Source: Shinisaurus crocodilurus (lineage: Eukaryota; Chordata; Lepidosauria; Squamata; Shinisauridae). From it: a stretch of 64,000 nt of DNA. Of this stretch, positions 59,701 through 63,042 are shown in pieces (position 1 is the stretch's first letter; the number at the start of each line of letters is the position of its first letter). The notes beneath the pieces were generated by a model. That model saw only the letters and a list, made by a program, of their open reading frames with translations, searched no databases and was not told the origin of the DNA. Position numbers and translations under genes: made by a program. The stretch lies in the NCBI GenBank assembly GCA_021292165.1, contig CM037876.1, positions 111,543,379 through 111,607,378 of the forward strand, in the 5' to 3' direction.

Positions 59701-60256
59701 AGATGAGCTGCTGGATGAGATGAAATGAAATGGATTGATGAGGTGAAAAAACAATGCAAGGCCAGGCCTTCAGGCTGCAACCCAGAGCAGCAGCAGAGAA
59801 GAGATCCCTGCCCGAGGCAGGTTTCTTCCAAACTGAGGAAGAGCTGGATAGGAAATCTTCCTGGGGATTACTAATCAATGCATTGTATTGTTCGACATCA
59901 AAGCCTACCAGTTGCTAACAGGTACATAAAGAATAAGCTAGAACAATTATAAATGCAAGGCTTAGGGGGGGCAACATAATAAAATAACAATGCCTAATTG
60001 GGGCAGAACAGTTCTGGTTATTCAGAGCACCACTTGGACTGGAGGAGTTGCACCGTCCCAGCAGGTAGAACCGCTATTCTGATTAATACCTTGAAGTTGT
60101 ACATACCGGTGGACAAATCTTATTGCATTCTTTCTCAAGACATTCTGCAATTCGAAGTCCTGTAACGGCATCTTCCATGTCTGTGCAGGAACACTCTGTA
60201 CAGCCTTCCTCCCAAGACTTCCCAATAGGATAGACAACATTCTGATGGACGCAAAC
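5439..60256 (-). CDS. VWF: von Willebrand factor, 3' part of gene (ten exons, 386 codons plus stop)
   Basis: The gene encodes the large secreted multimeric glycoprotein that tethers platelets to damaged vessel wall and carries factor VIII. Ten minus-strand exons in collinear order match the end of vertebrate VWF exon by exon: 60107-60256, 44854-44967, 37704-37887, 34447-34487, 26055-26171, 20501-20599, 18948-19076, 14348-14387, 7241-7338 and 5439-5627. All junctions are GT-AG and phases agree; the total is 1161 nt. Recognisable stretches include [31 protein letters not shown] and the terminal CTCK. The piece spans the last VWC modules and the cystine knot. The signal peptide, D assemblies and A domains must lie beyond 64000. 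Expression in endothelium and megakaryocytes is family knowledge; no promoter is in the window. The open frame, conserved cysteines and intact splice sites argue for a functional gene. Confidence 0.97.
5628..7240 (-). other. VWF: VWF last intron
   Basis: The intron is 1613 bp with a GTAAGC donor and a CAG acceptor. It is mostly AT-rich unique-looking sequence. The part from about 6780 to 7180 resembles text near 30640-30960 (shared 'gtgtaatgtgtagt.tgcccct'), which suggests an unnamed interspersed repeat. Confidence 0.7.
7241..7338 (-). CDS. VWF: VWF exon (human exon 51 equivalent): start of CTCK
   Basis: This 98-nt exon completes a split cysteine codon from the 40-nt exon upstream and then encodes [15 protein letters not shown] through LNIHYCE. 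The human counterpart reads EEPECNDITARLQYV through VDIHYCQ, so the match is unambiguous. It covers the junction between the C6 module and the cystine knot. The acceptor is TTAG with a weak pyrimidine tract and the donor is GTAAGC. The exon enters in phase 1 and leaves in phase 0. Confidence 0.96.
8120..8860. repeat. AT-rich interspersed repeat with internal 'aaaatgcatac'-like units
   Basis: Diverged units such as 'aaaatgtgta' and 'aaatacacat' recur in both orientations around a central region. The right end reads as the complement of 'ctagggatggacaaatctg', close to text at about 1210-1232 and to 52800-53141. I infer a non-autonomous DNA element, but no clean target-site duplication was found. 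Confidence 0.4.
9833..9953. repeat. Inverted repeat, 23-bp arms
   Basis: Arms at 9833-9855 and 9931-9953 (CTGGGTTCCCGGCGGGCCAC and its complement with one change) flank a 75-bp AT-richer loop. This is probably part of a palindromic DNA element spanning about 9690-10010. Confidence 0.6.
11480..11960 (-). mobile_element. Non-LTR retrotransposon 3' end, clade unresolved
   Basis: On the minus strand an open frame encodes a cysteine- and histidine-bearing C-terminus ([18 protein letters not shown]) typical of the zinc-knuckle tail of some LINE ORF2 proteins. It is followed by an untranslated tail and an (ATTC)n terminus at about 11485-11510. The element is 5' truncated. I do not recognise the clade. 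Confidence 0.55.
12180..12785 (+). mobile_element. CR1 LINE 3' end, plus strand
   Basis: The segment encodes the degenerate C-terminus of CR1 ORF2 ([20 protein letters not shown], then RYFFTQ and KLWNSLPQD) followed by a 3' UTR ending 'tggtctgatccagcacggct'. The same 3' UTR occurs near 29822-30515 in two orientations. It is 5' truncated and carries no complete reading frame. Confidence 0.85.
13334..13500. mobile_element. Family A hAT-type MITE, copy 1
   Basis: The 167-bp element begins CAGGGCCAGTGC and ends CACCAGGCCCTG. It is flanked by a perfect 8-bp duplication TTAGTTCC (13326-13333 and 13501-13508). Terminal CAGGG...CCCTG and an 8-bp duplication are the signature of hAT transposition. 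No coding sequence is present. Confidence 0.9.
13839..14232. repeat. Segment bounded by 14-bp inverted repeats
   Basis: ACTTTTGTCACCCA at 13839-13852 is mirrored by TGGGTGACAAAAGT at 14219-14232. The inside has a (GT)n/poly-G patch and 'aatcc.gattggaatc' text in inverted copies. It is probably a non-autonomous DNA element; no flanking duplication was resolved. Confidence 0.5.
14348..14387 (-). CDS. VWF: VWF 40-nt exon (human exon 50 equivalent): end of C6
   Basis: The exon reads [13 protein letters not shown] plus the first base of a cysteine codon, matching human GKIMKIPGTCCDTC at the end of the C6 module. Its length of exactly 40 nt equals the smallest human VWF exon. The acceptor is TTTTTAG and the donor is GTAAGT. 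It enters in phase 0 and leaves in phase 1, which fits the following exon at 7241-7338. It is too short for open-frame searches and was found by its position and motif. Confidence 0.95.
15787..15876. mobile_element. Family C palindromic element, truncated
   Basis: It matches the left and central parts of the element at 17853-17988 ('gggtccccagatgttgctgg', 'ctacagctcccagaatccct'), but both terminal inverted repeats are missing or degraded. Confidence 0.75.
17268..17379. mobile_element. Family C palindromic hAT-type element
   Basis: A 112-bp near-perfect palindrome begins CAGTGTTCTCCAACCTTGGG and ends with its complement. It is flanked by the 8-bp duplication CTGTATTG (17260-17267 and 17380-17387). 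Each arm contains CCTACAACTCCCAGC. Confidence 0.93.
17853..17988. mobile_element. Family C palindromic hAT-type element
   Basis: The 136-bp element begins CAGGGCTCTCCAACCTTGGG, ends with its complement, and has the 8-bp duplication CTCTAAAA (17845-17852 and 17989-17996). The centre contains 'ctacagctcccagaatccct'. Confidence 0.93.
18634..18878 (-). mobile_element. tRNA-derived SINE, minus strand
   Basis: On the minus strand the element starts 'agccagtgtggcgtagtgg' (an A-box-like head), continues with 'gggttctagtcccc' (B box), and ends in an AT-rich (AAAT)n tail. A second copy is at 56229-56471. It resembles squamate tRNA-derived SINEs; the family name is not certain. It is followed by an (ATT)n run to about 18908. 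Confidence 0.85.
18948..19076 (-). CDS. VWF: VWF exon (human exon 49 equivalent): C6 module
   Basis: The exon has 129 nt and 43 codons, phase 0 at both ends. It encodes [17 protein letters not shown], then [13 protein letters not shown] and CLAAG, against human DETLQDGCDTHFCKVN and WEKRVTGCPPFDE. The acceptor is TTTACAG and the donor GTAAGT. The residues NET form an N-glycosylation sequon that human lacks at this point (human DET). The minus-strand reading frame is too short for the usual open-frame cut-off, but the match is continuous over the exon. Confidence 0.96.
19077..20500 (-). other. VWF: VWF intron (49 to 48 equivalent), 1.4 kb
   Basis: It contains one family A element at 19812-19977. 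The remainder is unnamed, with a pyrimidine- and G-rich patch around 19545-19650. Confidence 0.75.
19812..19977. mobile_element. Family A hAT-type MITE, copy 2
   Basis: The 166-bp element begins CAGGGCCGGTGC and ends CACCGGCCCTG. The perfect 8-bp duplication CCCATATG lies at 19804-19811 and 19978-19985. The inside carries 'tttggtgccctaggcaag', shared with copies 1 and 3. Confidence 0.93.
20501..20599 (-). CDS. VWF: VWF exon (human exon 48 equivalent): C5/C6 boundary
   Basis: The exon has 99 nt and 33 codons in phase 0. It encodes [20 protein letters not shown], then [13 protein letters not shown]. Human has [22 protein letters not shown] at this point. The CCGKC motif closes one VWC module and the next begins with PTVC. 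The acceptor is TTGCAG and the donor GTCAGT. The human NNT glycosylation site just before the CC pair is not present in this sequence. Confidence 0.96.
21090..22093. mobile_element. Family B hAT element with GAGTC-rich ends, composite copy 1
   Basis: The 1004-bp element begins CAGGGATGTTGAAGAGTCC and ends GAGTCCCCATCCCTG. It is flanked by a perfect 8-bp duplication GGAGCCCA (21082-21089 and 22094-22101). Both ends are dense in GAGTC/GACTC and GACTCGAGTC words. The inside contains a hAT transposase remnant on the minus strand. At 21947 a second complete left terminus appears, so the right end belongs to a nested short relative. See the separate finding. Confidence 0.93.
21602..21886 (-). pseudogene. 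hAT transposase C-terminal fragment
   Basis: The frame ends with [18 protein letters not shown], then [11 protein letters not shown]. This is the dimerisation motif at the C-terminus of hAT transposases (usual pattern PASSxPxERxFSxAG followed by L.....FLK.N). The N-terminal zinc finger and the catalytic DDE core are absent, so this is a remnant. It lies inside family B copy 1 and its last third recurs in copy 2, which supports family B being hAT. Confidence 0.9.
22847..23483 (+). mobile_element. Solo LTR candidate
   Basis: The segment begins TGTGGCGGAATGAC and ends at the run 'gcaccctgctac'. ATGT flanks it on both sides (22843-22846 and 23484-23487). It has a purine-rich middle, a candidate poly(A) signal AATAAA near 23391, and a terminal block after it, the layout of an LTR. 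If the end is taken one base later (TG...CA) the ATGT repeat is lost, so the border is uncertain by one base. No internal retroviral or Gypsy gene is adjacent. Confidence 0.6.
23884..24019. mobile_element. Family C palindromic hAT-type element
   Basis: The 136-bp element has 'CAGGGCTCTCCAACC' termini in inverted orientation and the perfect 8-bp duplication CCATAAGG (23876-23883 and 24020-24027). It is in the opposite orientation to the copy at 17853-17988. Confidence 0.93.
24935..25324 (+). mobile_element. L2-like LINE 3' end
   Basis: The plus strand encodes the C-terminus of an L2/CR1-type ORF2 ([19 protein letters not shown], then [17 protein letters not shown] and FRRALK), a short AT-rich tail, and an (AAAT)n end. 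The same peptide occurs on the minus strand at 50791-51093. It is 5' truncated. Confidence 0.88.
25867..25988. mobile_element. Family C palindromic hAT-type element
   Basis: The 122-bp element begins CAGTGTTCTCCAAGC and ends GGAGAACACTG. It has the perfect 8-bp duplication CTCTACAG (25859-25866 and 25989-25996). It lies 66 bp from the donor side of the VWF exon at 26055-26171. Confidence 0.93.
26055..26171 (-). CDS. VWF: VWF exon (human exon 47 equivalent): C5 module
   Basis: The exon has 117 nt and 39 codons, phase 0 at both ends. It encodes [18 protein letters not shown], then [14 protein letters not shown]. Human has PGKTVMIDVCTTCRCMVQ, then KLECRKTTCNPCP. The spacing C-x2-C-x-C, followed by C-x5-C-x2-C, is that of a VWC module. 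The acceptor is TTTCAG and the donor GTAAGA. Confidence 0.96.
26989..27656 (+). mobile_element. Solo LTR candidate with (GA)n tract
   Basis: The segment begins TGTGAAGGATTGAGGCC and ends GGAACCTTGACA. It is flanked by GACGG (26984-26988) and GATGG (27657-27661), a 5-bp duplication with one change. A TATA-like 'ctatatatgtg' lies near 27188. A long (GA)n run followed by (GACTGA)n occupies about 27233-27345, in the place where the transcript would start. No internal genes are adjacent. Confidence 0.7.
27233..27345. repeat. (GA)n and (GACTGA)n microsatellite
   Basis: About 58 bases of GA repeat are followed by GAGACT-type hexamer units. It lies inside the LTR-like element. Confidence 0.93.
28056..29429. 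mobile_element. 1.4-kb hAT-like non-autonomous element
   Basis: The same 8 bases, ACCCAGTG, stand at 28048-28055 and 29430-29437. The ends carry imperfect inverted repeats ('GGTTCACACG...GCTAAGCCA' and its counterpart 'TGGCTTAG...CGTGCGAACTC'). The inside has 'gtggcttgttt' words in both orientations and two related 'gacaaggacattg.acacttgtgcaagaccctgaaaa' blocks near 28860 and 29020-29115. No transposase is evident. Confidence 0.72.
29530..30515 (+). mobile_element. CR1 LINE 3' end interrupted by an inverted CR1 3' end
   Basis: The outer copy on the plus strand runs from the degenerate ORF2 C-terminus at 29530-29820 and resumes at about 30178 ('ttcaggacagataaaaa') through to 'ggtctgattgaacagggctctt'. 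The inner copy, about 29822-30177, is the same CR1 3' UTR on the minus strand ('agccatgctggatcagacc'). The bases GGGA next to both junctions may be a short target duplication. Confidence 0.8.
32655..32899. mobile_element. Old hAT-type non-autonomous element
   Basis: The left end CCGGGATGGGCAACC and the right end, complement of GGTTGCCCACCCCTG, are inverted repeats with two differences. The flanking octamers TGCAAGAG and CCCTAGAG agree at five of eight positions, so any duplication has decayed. Coordinates are approximate to a few bases. Confidence 0.55.
34447..34487 (-). CDS. VWF: VWF 41-nt exon (human exon 46 equivalent): start of C5
   Basis: The exon encodes the last two bases of a split glutamate codon, then [13 protein letters not shown]. 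Human reads ERMEACMLNGTVIG, also 14 residues. It enters in phase 1 and leaves in phase 0, which is exactly what the flanking exons require. The acceptor is TCTTGCAG and the donor GTAAGG. The NGT sequon is conserved with human. It is far too short for open-frame detection. Confidence 0.95.
35052..35532. mobile_element. Old hAT-type non-autonomous element with (GT)n
   Basis: The left end CAGGGATACACAACCC and the right end, complement of CAGGGGGGCACACAC, are imperfect inverted repeats. The flanks CTACAGGT and CTATAGCT agree at six of eight positions. The inside contains 'gtgtgtgtgtgtt' and 'tgtgcgcac' runs. Confidence 0.6.
36598..36726 (+). pseudogene. Reverse transcriptase remnant
   Basis: The frame reads [19 protein letters not shown], then [18 protein letters not shown] is a degenerate YxDD catalytic motif of a non-LTR retrotransposon. 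The fragment is about 40 codons with no continuation; the clade is not resolved. Confidence 0.6.
36750..37265 (+). mobile_element. LTR-like segment with TATA box
   Basis: The segment starts TGTCAGGATCCACTCC. A clear TATATAAG lies at about 36915-36922. It is followed by a strongly pyrimidine-rich stretch with repeated 'cttgcctctcg' and 'ctggacttgc' words. This resembles the U3-R layout of an LTR. The right end is not defined because CR1-like text ('aaattcatccagtcctttt') follows. Confidence 0.5.
37704..37887 (-). CDS. VWF: VWF exon (human exon 45 equivalent): C4 module
   Basis: The exon has 184 nt and encodes [20 protein letters not shown], then [23 protein letters not shown] and CCPLCHC, plus one base of a glycine or glutamate codon. 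Human has [20 protein letters not shown], then KEEVFIQQRNVSC and CCPSCRC. The NVS sequon is conserved. The acceptor is TTCGTAG (a short pyrimidine tract) and the donor GTAAGG. The exon enters in phase 0 and leaves in phase 1. The codon is completed by the 41-nt exon as GAA, giving glutamate. Confidence 0.97.
38751..38960 (+). pseudogene. LINE endonuclease fragment (L2/CR1 type)
   Basis: The frame contains [19 protein letters not shown], then [10 protein letters not shown]. This matches the start of apurinic-type endonuclease domains of L2/CR1 LINEs (usual pattern LNARSv.nK...l......D...iTETWL). It lacks the rest of the domain and is part of a longer spurious frame beginning upstream. Confidence 0.75.
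39345..39700 (-). mobile_element. Possible LTR fragment
   Basis: On the minus strand the text 'gtaaatgttacttttaactt' followed by 'caagactgtgtctctgattattgttctgaggga' resembles an R-U5 end, and the upstream part has paired 'gaactccacaagttcagacc' words. No target duplication was found. Confidence 0.3.
39780..41240 (-). mobile_element. L2-like LINE, degenerate 3' half of ORF2
   Basis: Frames on the minus strand include [31 protein letters not shown] and [10 protein letters not shown] (a YADDTQLYL-type catalytic motif). Then follow [23 protein letters not shown] and [13 protein letters not shown], in the order expected of an L2-like reverse transcriptase. Frameshifts and stops break it into at least four frames. 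The hAT element at 41253 lies immediately upstream of the fragment. Confidence 0.85.
41253..42075. mobile_element. Family D CpG-rich hAT-type element
   Basis: The 823-bp element begins CAGGGGTCCTCAAACT and ends AGTTTGAGGACCCCTG. It has the perfect 8-bp duplication CTCTAGAC (41245-41252 and 42076-42083). The termini resemble Charlie-type hAT ends ('caggggtcc.caaact'). The inside is strongly GC- and CpG-rich with 'gcggcgg' and 'cagcagcag' runs and a hairpin around 41576-41660. Long frames on both strands are by-products of that composition. Confidence 0.95.
42120..43620 (+). mobile_element. L2-like LINE, degenerate 3' half
   Basis: Plus-strand fragments match L2-like ORF2, including text coding for a YADDTQLYF-type block near 42610, [11 protein letters not shown] near 43035 and [12 protein letters not shown] near 43180. 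An LINE-tail-like insert with an (AAAT)n end occupies about 42460-42562. The copy has many stops. Confidence 0.75.
43740..44250 (+). mobile_element. CR1 LINE 3' end
   Basis: The fragment encodes [20 protein letters not shown] and further ORF2 C-terminal text, and ends in a 3' UTR 'ccttataggccccttccaac' with terminal repeats 'ttctatgattctatga'. Those octamer repeats are the hallmark of CR1 3' ends. Confidence 0.92.
44854..44967 (-). CDS. VWF: VWF exon (human exon 44 equivalent): C3/C4 boundary with RGD
   Basis: The exon has 114 nt and 38 codons in phase 0. It encodes [20 protein letters not shown], then [18 protein letters not shown]. Human reads [20 protein letters not shown], then EVVTGSPRGDSQSSWKS. 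The RGD tripeptide aligns with human residues 2507-2509, the binding site for platelet integrin alphaIIb-beta3. The following residue is G, not S. Outside the cysteines and RGD this is the least conserved of the ten exons. The acceptor is CTTCTAG and the donor GTAAGT. Confidence 0.95.
45240..45595 (+). mobile_element. L2-like LINE 3' end
   Basis: The plus strand carries a degenerate 'RKGAFSVV...LWNSL'-type block near 45255-45300 and a tail ending 'gtaaataaataaaat'. It is related to the end at 24935-25324. Confidence 0.65.
46273..46908. mobile_element. Family A hAT-type element, copy 3, with CpG-rich core
   Basis: The 636-bp element begins CAGGGCCGGCGCTACC and ends CACCGGTCCTG. It has the perfect 8-bp duplication ACCATAGC (46265-46272 and 46909-46916). 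Terminal parts match the 166-bp copies at 13334 and 19812 in reverse orientation. The inside holds about 500 bp of CpG-rich sequence with a long foldback around 46626-46722 that is absent from the short copies. Confidence 0.95.
46962..47073. repeat. Left arm of a 112-bp inverted duplication
   Basis: The reverse complement of this arm is nearly identical to 47698-47809, with one mismatch by eye. Similarity stops abruptly at both edges. The spacer is 624 bp. Confidence 0.93.
47698..47809. repeat. Right arm of a 112-bp inverted duplication
   Basis: It is the partner of 46962-47073. The translation '[17 protein letters not shown]' occurs in both arms on opposite strands, but no family was recognised for it. 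Confidence 0.93.
47890..49900 (-). mobile_element. LINE 5' region or ORF1-like remnant, minus strand
   Basis: The minus strand encodes [20 protein letters not shown] at about 49325, interrupted by a poly(A) run and frameshift, and then [20 protein letters not shown] from 49111. The charged, helical character, AT-rich surroundings and '[10 protein letters not shown]'-like tail suggest a LINE ORF1, perhaps L1-like. No reverse transcriptase is adjacent, so the class is tentative. Confidence 0.45.
50287..51700 (+). mobile_element. Outer L2-like LINE, plus strand, split by an inverted L2
   Basis: The left part encodes [17 protein letters not shown] and, after a CR1-like patch, [11 protein letters not shown] and [16 protein letters not shown]. 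The right part from about 51530 continues as [14 protein letters not shown], then 'vihWLs'-type text. The break at 50640/51535 falls inside the conserved SRLDYCNAL...[13 protein letters not shown] region, and the two halves rejoin in frame. Confidence 0.8.
50641..51534 (-). mobile_element. Inserted L2-like LINE 3' end, minus strand
   Basis: The 152-codon frame [20 protein letters not shown], then [33 protein letters not shown] and [15 protein letters not shown], is followed by [19 protein letters not shown]. It ends in an (AAAT)n tail at 50641-50690 and is 5' truncated. It is better preserved than the copy it interrupts, in keeping with a younger age. Confidence 0.92.
52800..53141. repeat. 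Interspersed repeat with 'tagggatgggtgaatc'-like ends
   Basis: The left end 'tagggacgtatgagaaattc' and the complement of the right end 'taaggatgggtgaatcagc' are imperfect inverted repeats. Internal 'acatttggaaaaatacaca' text resembles 8120-8860. It is probably an old non-autonomous DNA element. Confidence 0.4.
53150..56220. other. Intronic sequence without recognised features
   Basis: This 3-kb part of the long intron shows no LINE peptide, no terminal inverted repeat and no conserved exon pattern on either strand. Several 60-100 codon frames occur, none with recognisable motifs or splice-site support. Confidence 0.5.
56229..56471 (-). mobile_element. tRNA-derived SINE, minus strand
   Basis: It is the same family as 18634-18878. 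On the minus strand the head 'agccagtgtggcgtagtgg', the B box 'gggttcaaatcccc' and the body 'gactggcccacagtcaccca' (complement orientation on the plus strand) are clear, ending in a (AAAT)n tail. Confidence 0.88.
56743..56791. repeat. (AT)n microsatellite
   Basis: Two AT runs are separated by a single 'acggt' interruption. Confidence 0.92.
56984..58538. mobile_element. Family B hAT element, compound copy 2 with CpG-rich core
   Basis: The left part (56984-57559) is nearly identical to 21090-21668, including the tail of the transposase frame. At 57560 a second complete left terminus CAGGGATGTTGAAGAGTCC begins, followed by a CpG-rich core and the usual GAGTC-rich right end GAGTCCCCATCCCTG at 58538. 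The flanking octamers CTGACATG and ACCAGTGC do not match, so this copy lacks a target duplication. The 301-codon frame inside is compositional. Confidence 0.9.
58539..59015 (-). mobile_element. CR1 LINE reverse transcriptase fragment, minus strand
   Basis: The frame encodes a [22 protein letters not shown] block followed by [14 protein letters not shown] (the catalytic FADD motif), then [27 protein letters not shown] and LYSALVR. It is the palm and thumb of a CR1 ORF2. It stops at the right end of family B copy 2 and at about 59015; the missing PHLEYC continuation is not found at the far side of the hAT. Confidence 0.93.
60107..60256 (-). CDS. VWF: VWF exon (human exon 43 equivalent): C3 module
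   Basis: The exon has 150 nt and 50 codons in phase 0. It encodes [19 protein letters not shown], then [18 protein letters not shown] and NKICPP. Human has VCVHRSTIYPVGQFWEEGC, then [18 protein letters not shown] and EDSCRS. The acceptor is ATTGGCAG and the donor GTATGT. The preceding human segment (ending CLPDK) was looked for up to 64000 and was not found, so this is the first VWF exon visible in the window. Confidence 0.97.
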
Positions 60257-60359
60257 CTGCCAATAATTACAATGTATACTTACTGCACAGAAAATTGTAC
60301 ATTTGTTCTCACAGGATTCCTGTTTTAGCTAGCCTTCTGAGGGCCTTGTTTGCTATACC

Positions 60360-61245
60360 ACTGTAGTTGCCAAACCCCTGGGTTTGCGGTGAGGTGGTCA
60401 GTAATAATGGGCAAGTTAACTTAACACGCTTTACCACTTGTAACAGTTCCTTTGTTGTTTATGTTATCCAGTGTAAATGTCCAAAAGTTTATGTGGGAAA
60501 AACTATTAGACCCCTAAAAAAACGTATAGGAGAGCACCTTAGTAACATAAAAAACAAAAAACAAGGTGCTCCACTAACTCAACATTTTACAGAACAGCAA
60601 CATTCCCCTACAGACCTTACTTTTTGGGCTCTGGACAAAATTAACACTAACAATGAAAAACAATTATTAAGAAGGGAAATACAATGGATTATTAAATTAA
60701 ATACTTTAAAACCAATAGGTCTTAATGAGGATTTGGAACTGTTCCCATTAATGTGACTGCAAAATCACTGTAGTGCTTTACAACAGGCTGTGTCCTGACT
60801 GGGTGTCCTTGACATTTTGCCAACGAGATAACATCGAGAAAAAAGAAAAAAACTGTACCATAATATAATCACGTTCAAAAAGATCTATTTTTTCAGTCGC
60901 CACTGAAACAGTGAAAGACATTAGTTGCTTAAGAAATCTGCAGACTCTTTTACAAGTAAGTTATAATTTATATAAAGAAAATGTATTCCTTTTTAAAAAA
61001 AAGCAGTACTTGTTTCTCATTTTTAAGAAAATGTTTTGAAATGATTTCTATTAAGAATGTAAAGAAATTCTATACACAATGAGAAAGAATTTTTATTATG
61101 TGTTGTCCTCACCATGTTAATTTAATTTAATTTAATGTATGTATTTTGAATATTCACAGCCCCTTGAGGAAGGCCTTGAAAAATACACAGGCCGAAACGC
61201 GTCGGGCTCCTTTAATAAAGATTTTTGCATCCTGAGAACCTAGTT
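60360..61245 (+). mobile_element. Penelope-like element, 3' part with GIY-YIG endonuclease
   Basis: A 129-codon frame (60367-60756) has VVYVIQCKCPKVYVGKTIR, then LKKRIGEHLSNI, a GIY-YIG-type nuclease block as found at the C-terminus of Penelope-like reverse transcriptases. It ends with an untranslated tail containing 'ggccgaaacgcgtcggg' and 'aataaagatttttgcatcc'. The reverse transcriptase part is absent, so it is 5' truncated. It lies antisense to VWF about 100 bp upstream of the exon acceptor at 60256. Confidence 0.9.
61158..61208 (+). ncRNA. Degenerate hammerhead-like ribozyme motif in the Penelope tail
   Basis: The arms AGCCC (61158-61162) and GGGCT (61204-61208) can pair as stem I. GGCC (61072+100, that is 61172-61175) and GGCC (61190-61193) can pair as stem II. 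Between them lie CTTGAGGAA (core CUGANGA with one extra U) and, after stem II, GAAA-CGCG-TC, the usual 3' core with a minimal stem III and cleavage base C at 61203. Penelope-like elements are known to carry minimal hammerheads. The inserted U suggests reduced or lost activity. Confidence 0.6.
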
Positions 61246-61756
61246 CTCTCCTTTTTTTCCGTTGCATTTGGATGCTTATCTCCTCCTGTTTCTGTCTCAA
61301 GTTTTGTTGCATGACAGCTTGCCCAGCACTGCTGACCTCCCCTGCACGGTGCAGTTGCAGGAGCGCTGGCTGGGTGTGCTTTAGGACACATTCTCAATTC
61401 AAGTGGGGATATAGCAATGCCTGACAGGCCTGGCCAATGCCCCACATAAACTCAGTATGCCCCTCATAAGGTTCCTCAGTATCCTCTGCAACATGCTAAG
61501 ATTCTGTGATAGATGGGCAGACAAATTACTGTGGAAAAGGTTCCCTGAATGTAGAAAAGTATGAAACCCATAAATTAATAAATTACAAGATGCATAGTAA
61601 GTCTTCTTCCTCACATCATCTTCCTCTCTCCCAGGTCTATCATACACTGCATAGTTGTCCCAAGTCTTCAAACAAAATTTTACGAAGAGGGTTTATGTTC
61701 TTTTGCTTTTTAACTCTGTTCAGTTTGGCTATTCTATTGTGGGGTGTGTGTATGTG

Positions 61757-61828
61757 GGTTCATAGGATCATAGAGTTGGAAGGGGCCTACAAGGCCATTG
61801 AGTCCAACCCCCTGCTCAATGTAGGACA
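61757..61828 (-). mobile_element. CR1 3' end fragment, minus strand
   Basis: The plus strand reads 'catagagttggaaggggcct' followed by 'gagtccaaccccctgctcaat', the complement of a CR1 3' terminus as at 44180-44249. Confidence 0.85.
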
Positions 61829-62350
61829 CTAGAGGAGGGGTCTCCCATCCACGTAATAACCAGTTGATTGTTTGAACTGTATTTAATGTGTTGACTGCAT
61901 TTGTTTTTAATATTTTGTTTTATGCTTTTATAACCCATTTAAATTACTTGTAAGAAAGTGGTAGTAAATTTATCTGTCAACCATTAATTTATTCAAAAAA
62001 ATAAAAAAGAAGCACTACTGCATTCAACATCAGGGGTCGTATGTGTCCCACCACTTTCAGAGACTTGATTGGTTGGGACATGAGACATGGCCTTTTCTGC
62101 TGCAGCACTCAGATCATAGAACTCTTTGCCTAGGGAGGTGTGGTTGGCTCCCTCTCTTTTAAGCTTCAGGCATGCTACTAACAACTTTTTATTCCACCAA
62201 ATGTTTGGTGTGGGTTAATTTTTTTTTTATCTTCCTGCTTTTAAACTGAACCTGCTCTTGGTTTTATTATATGGTACTGATTTCAGTAATTTTTTTATTA
62301 TTGCATTTACTGTGTTTTATGTATTTTAGGAAGCTTAAAAGATGCTTTAA

Positions 62351-63041
62351 TCTATATATATATATATATAAGAATTAGTCCTGACTGACTGACTGACTCA
62401 TCAATGCCCAGCTCAAACCGTTTAATCTAGGAATGTGAAATTTTGAAGAAACATTGCTTTTATGATGTAGACACCCACTAAGGAAGGATTTTTGGAAATT
62501 CCGTCACTAAGGGGGTGAAAAAAGGGGGGGAAATCGCCCCACTTTCATATCTCCTATGGGCAAAACAGGGCAGCAGTTATGCAAATCGGCCTCACCTCAG
62601 AATTGCTGCAGGAGCCAATAGGAGCAGTTATGCAAATAGCCCATACGACACTTAGAATGTTCGTATGAATTCCTGCAGGGGCCAATAGGAGTGGGTATGT
62701 AAATCTCCCCTAGGCCATTTAGAATGTTCTCTAAGGGGGTGAAAAGGGAGGGAAACTTTTTAAATGACTGCCTGACTGAATGACTGCTGTGTGGGGGGCG
62801 TTGTCGCATAGGCTCCATCACGTTTTGACGGATCTACCCCAAACTTGGCACGGTCACTCTTCATCACCTGTAGACTCTCAAGATTAACCTGATTTTTCTT
62901 TAAAATCAGATATTTCTGTCAGAATAAGATTTCTGCTGCCAGCACCCAGCATAAACATTACACTTTCAGTCAGAGACAATGTATCTTTTCCATTGTACCA
63001 AATCCTAAAATCCAGGCGAGCGCAGCCATGGGCAACAGCTA
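62351..63041 (+). mobile_element. Helitron-like non-autonomous element, copy 1
   Basis: The left end is TCTATATATATA followed by 'ctgactgactgactcatcaa' and 'cccagctcaaaccg'. The right end 'aggcgagcgcagcc' (a short GGC/GCC hairpin) is followed by 'atgggcaacagcta'. TC at the left and a hairpin about 11 bases before a CTA end fit Helitrons. Inside are two 'cgcataggctcc...gacggatc.accccaaacttggcac'-type blocks shared with copy 2. Confidence 0.6.
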
Positions 63042-63042
63042 T

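Larger units (their letters stand above)
44968..60106 (-). other. VWF: VWF intron (44 to 43 equivalent), 15.1 kb
   Basis: This is the longest intron in the window and almost wholly mobile-element derived up to about 53140 and again from 56229 to 59015. The stretch 53150-56220 and the stretch 59020-60100 show no feature I can name, apart from a LINE tail at about 59600-59655. Confidence 0.7.
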
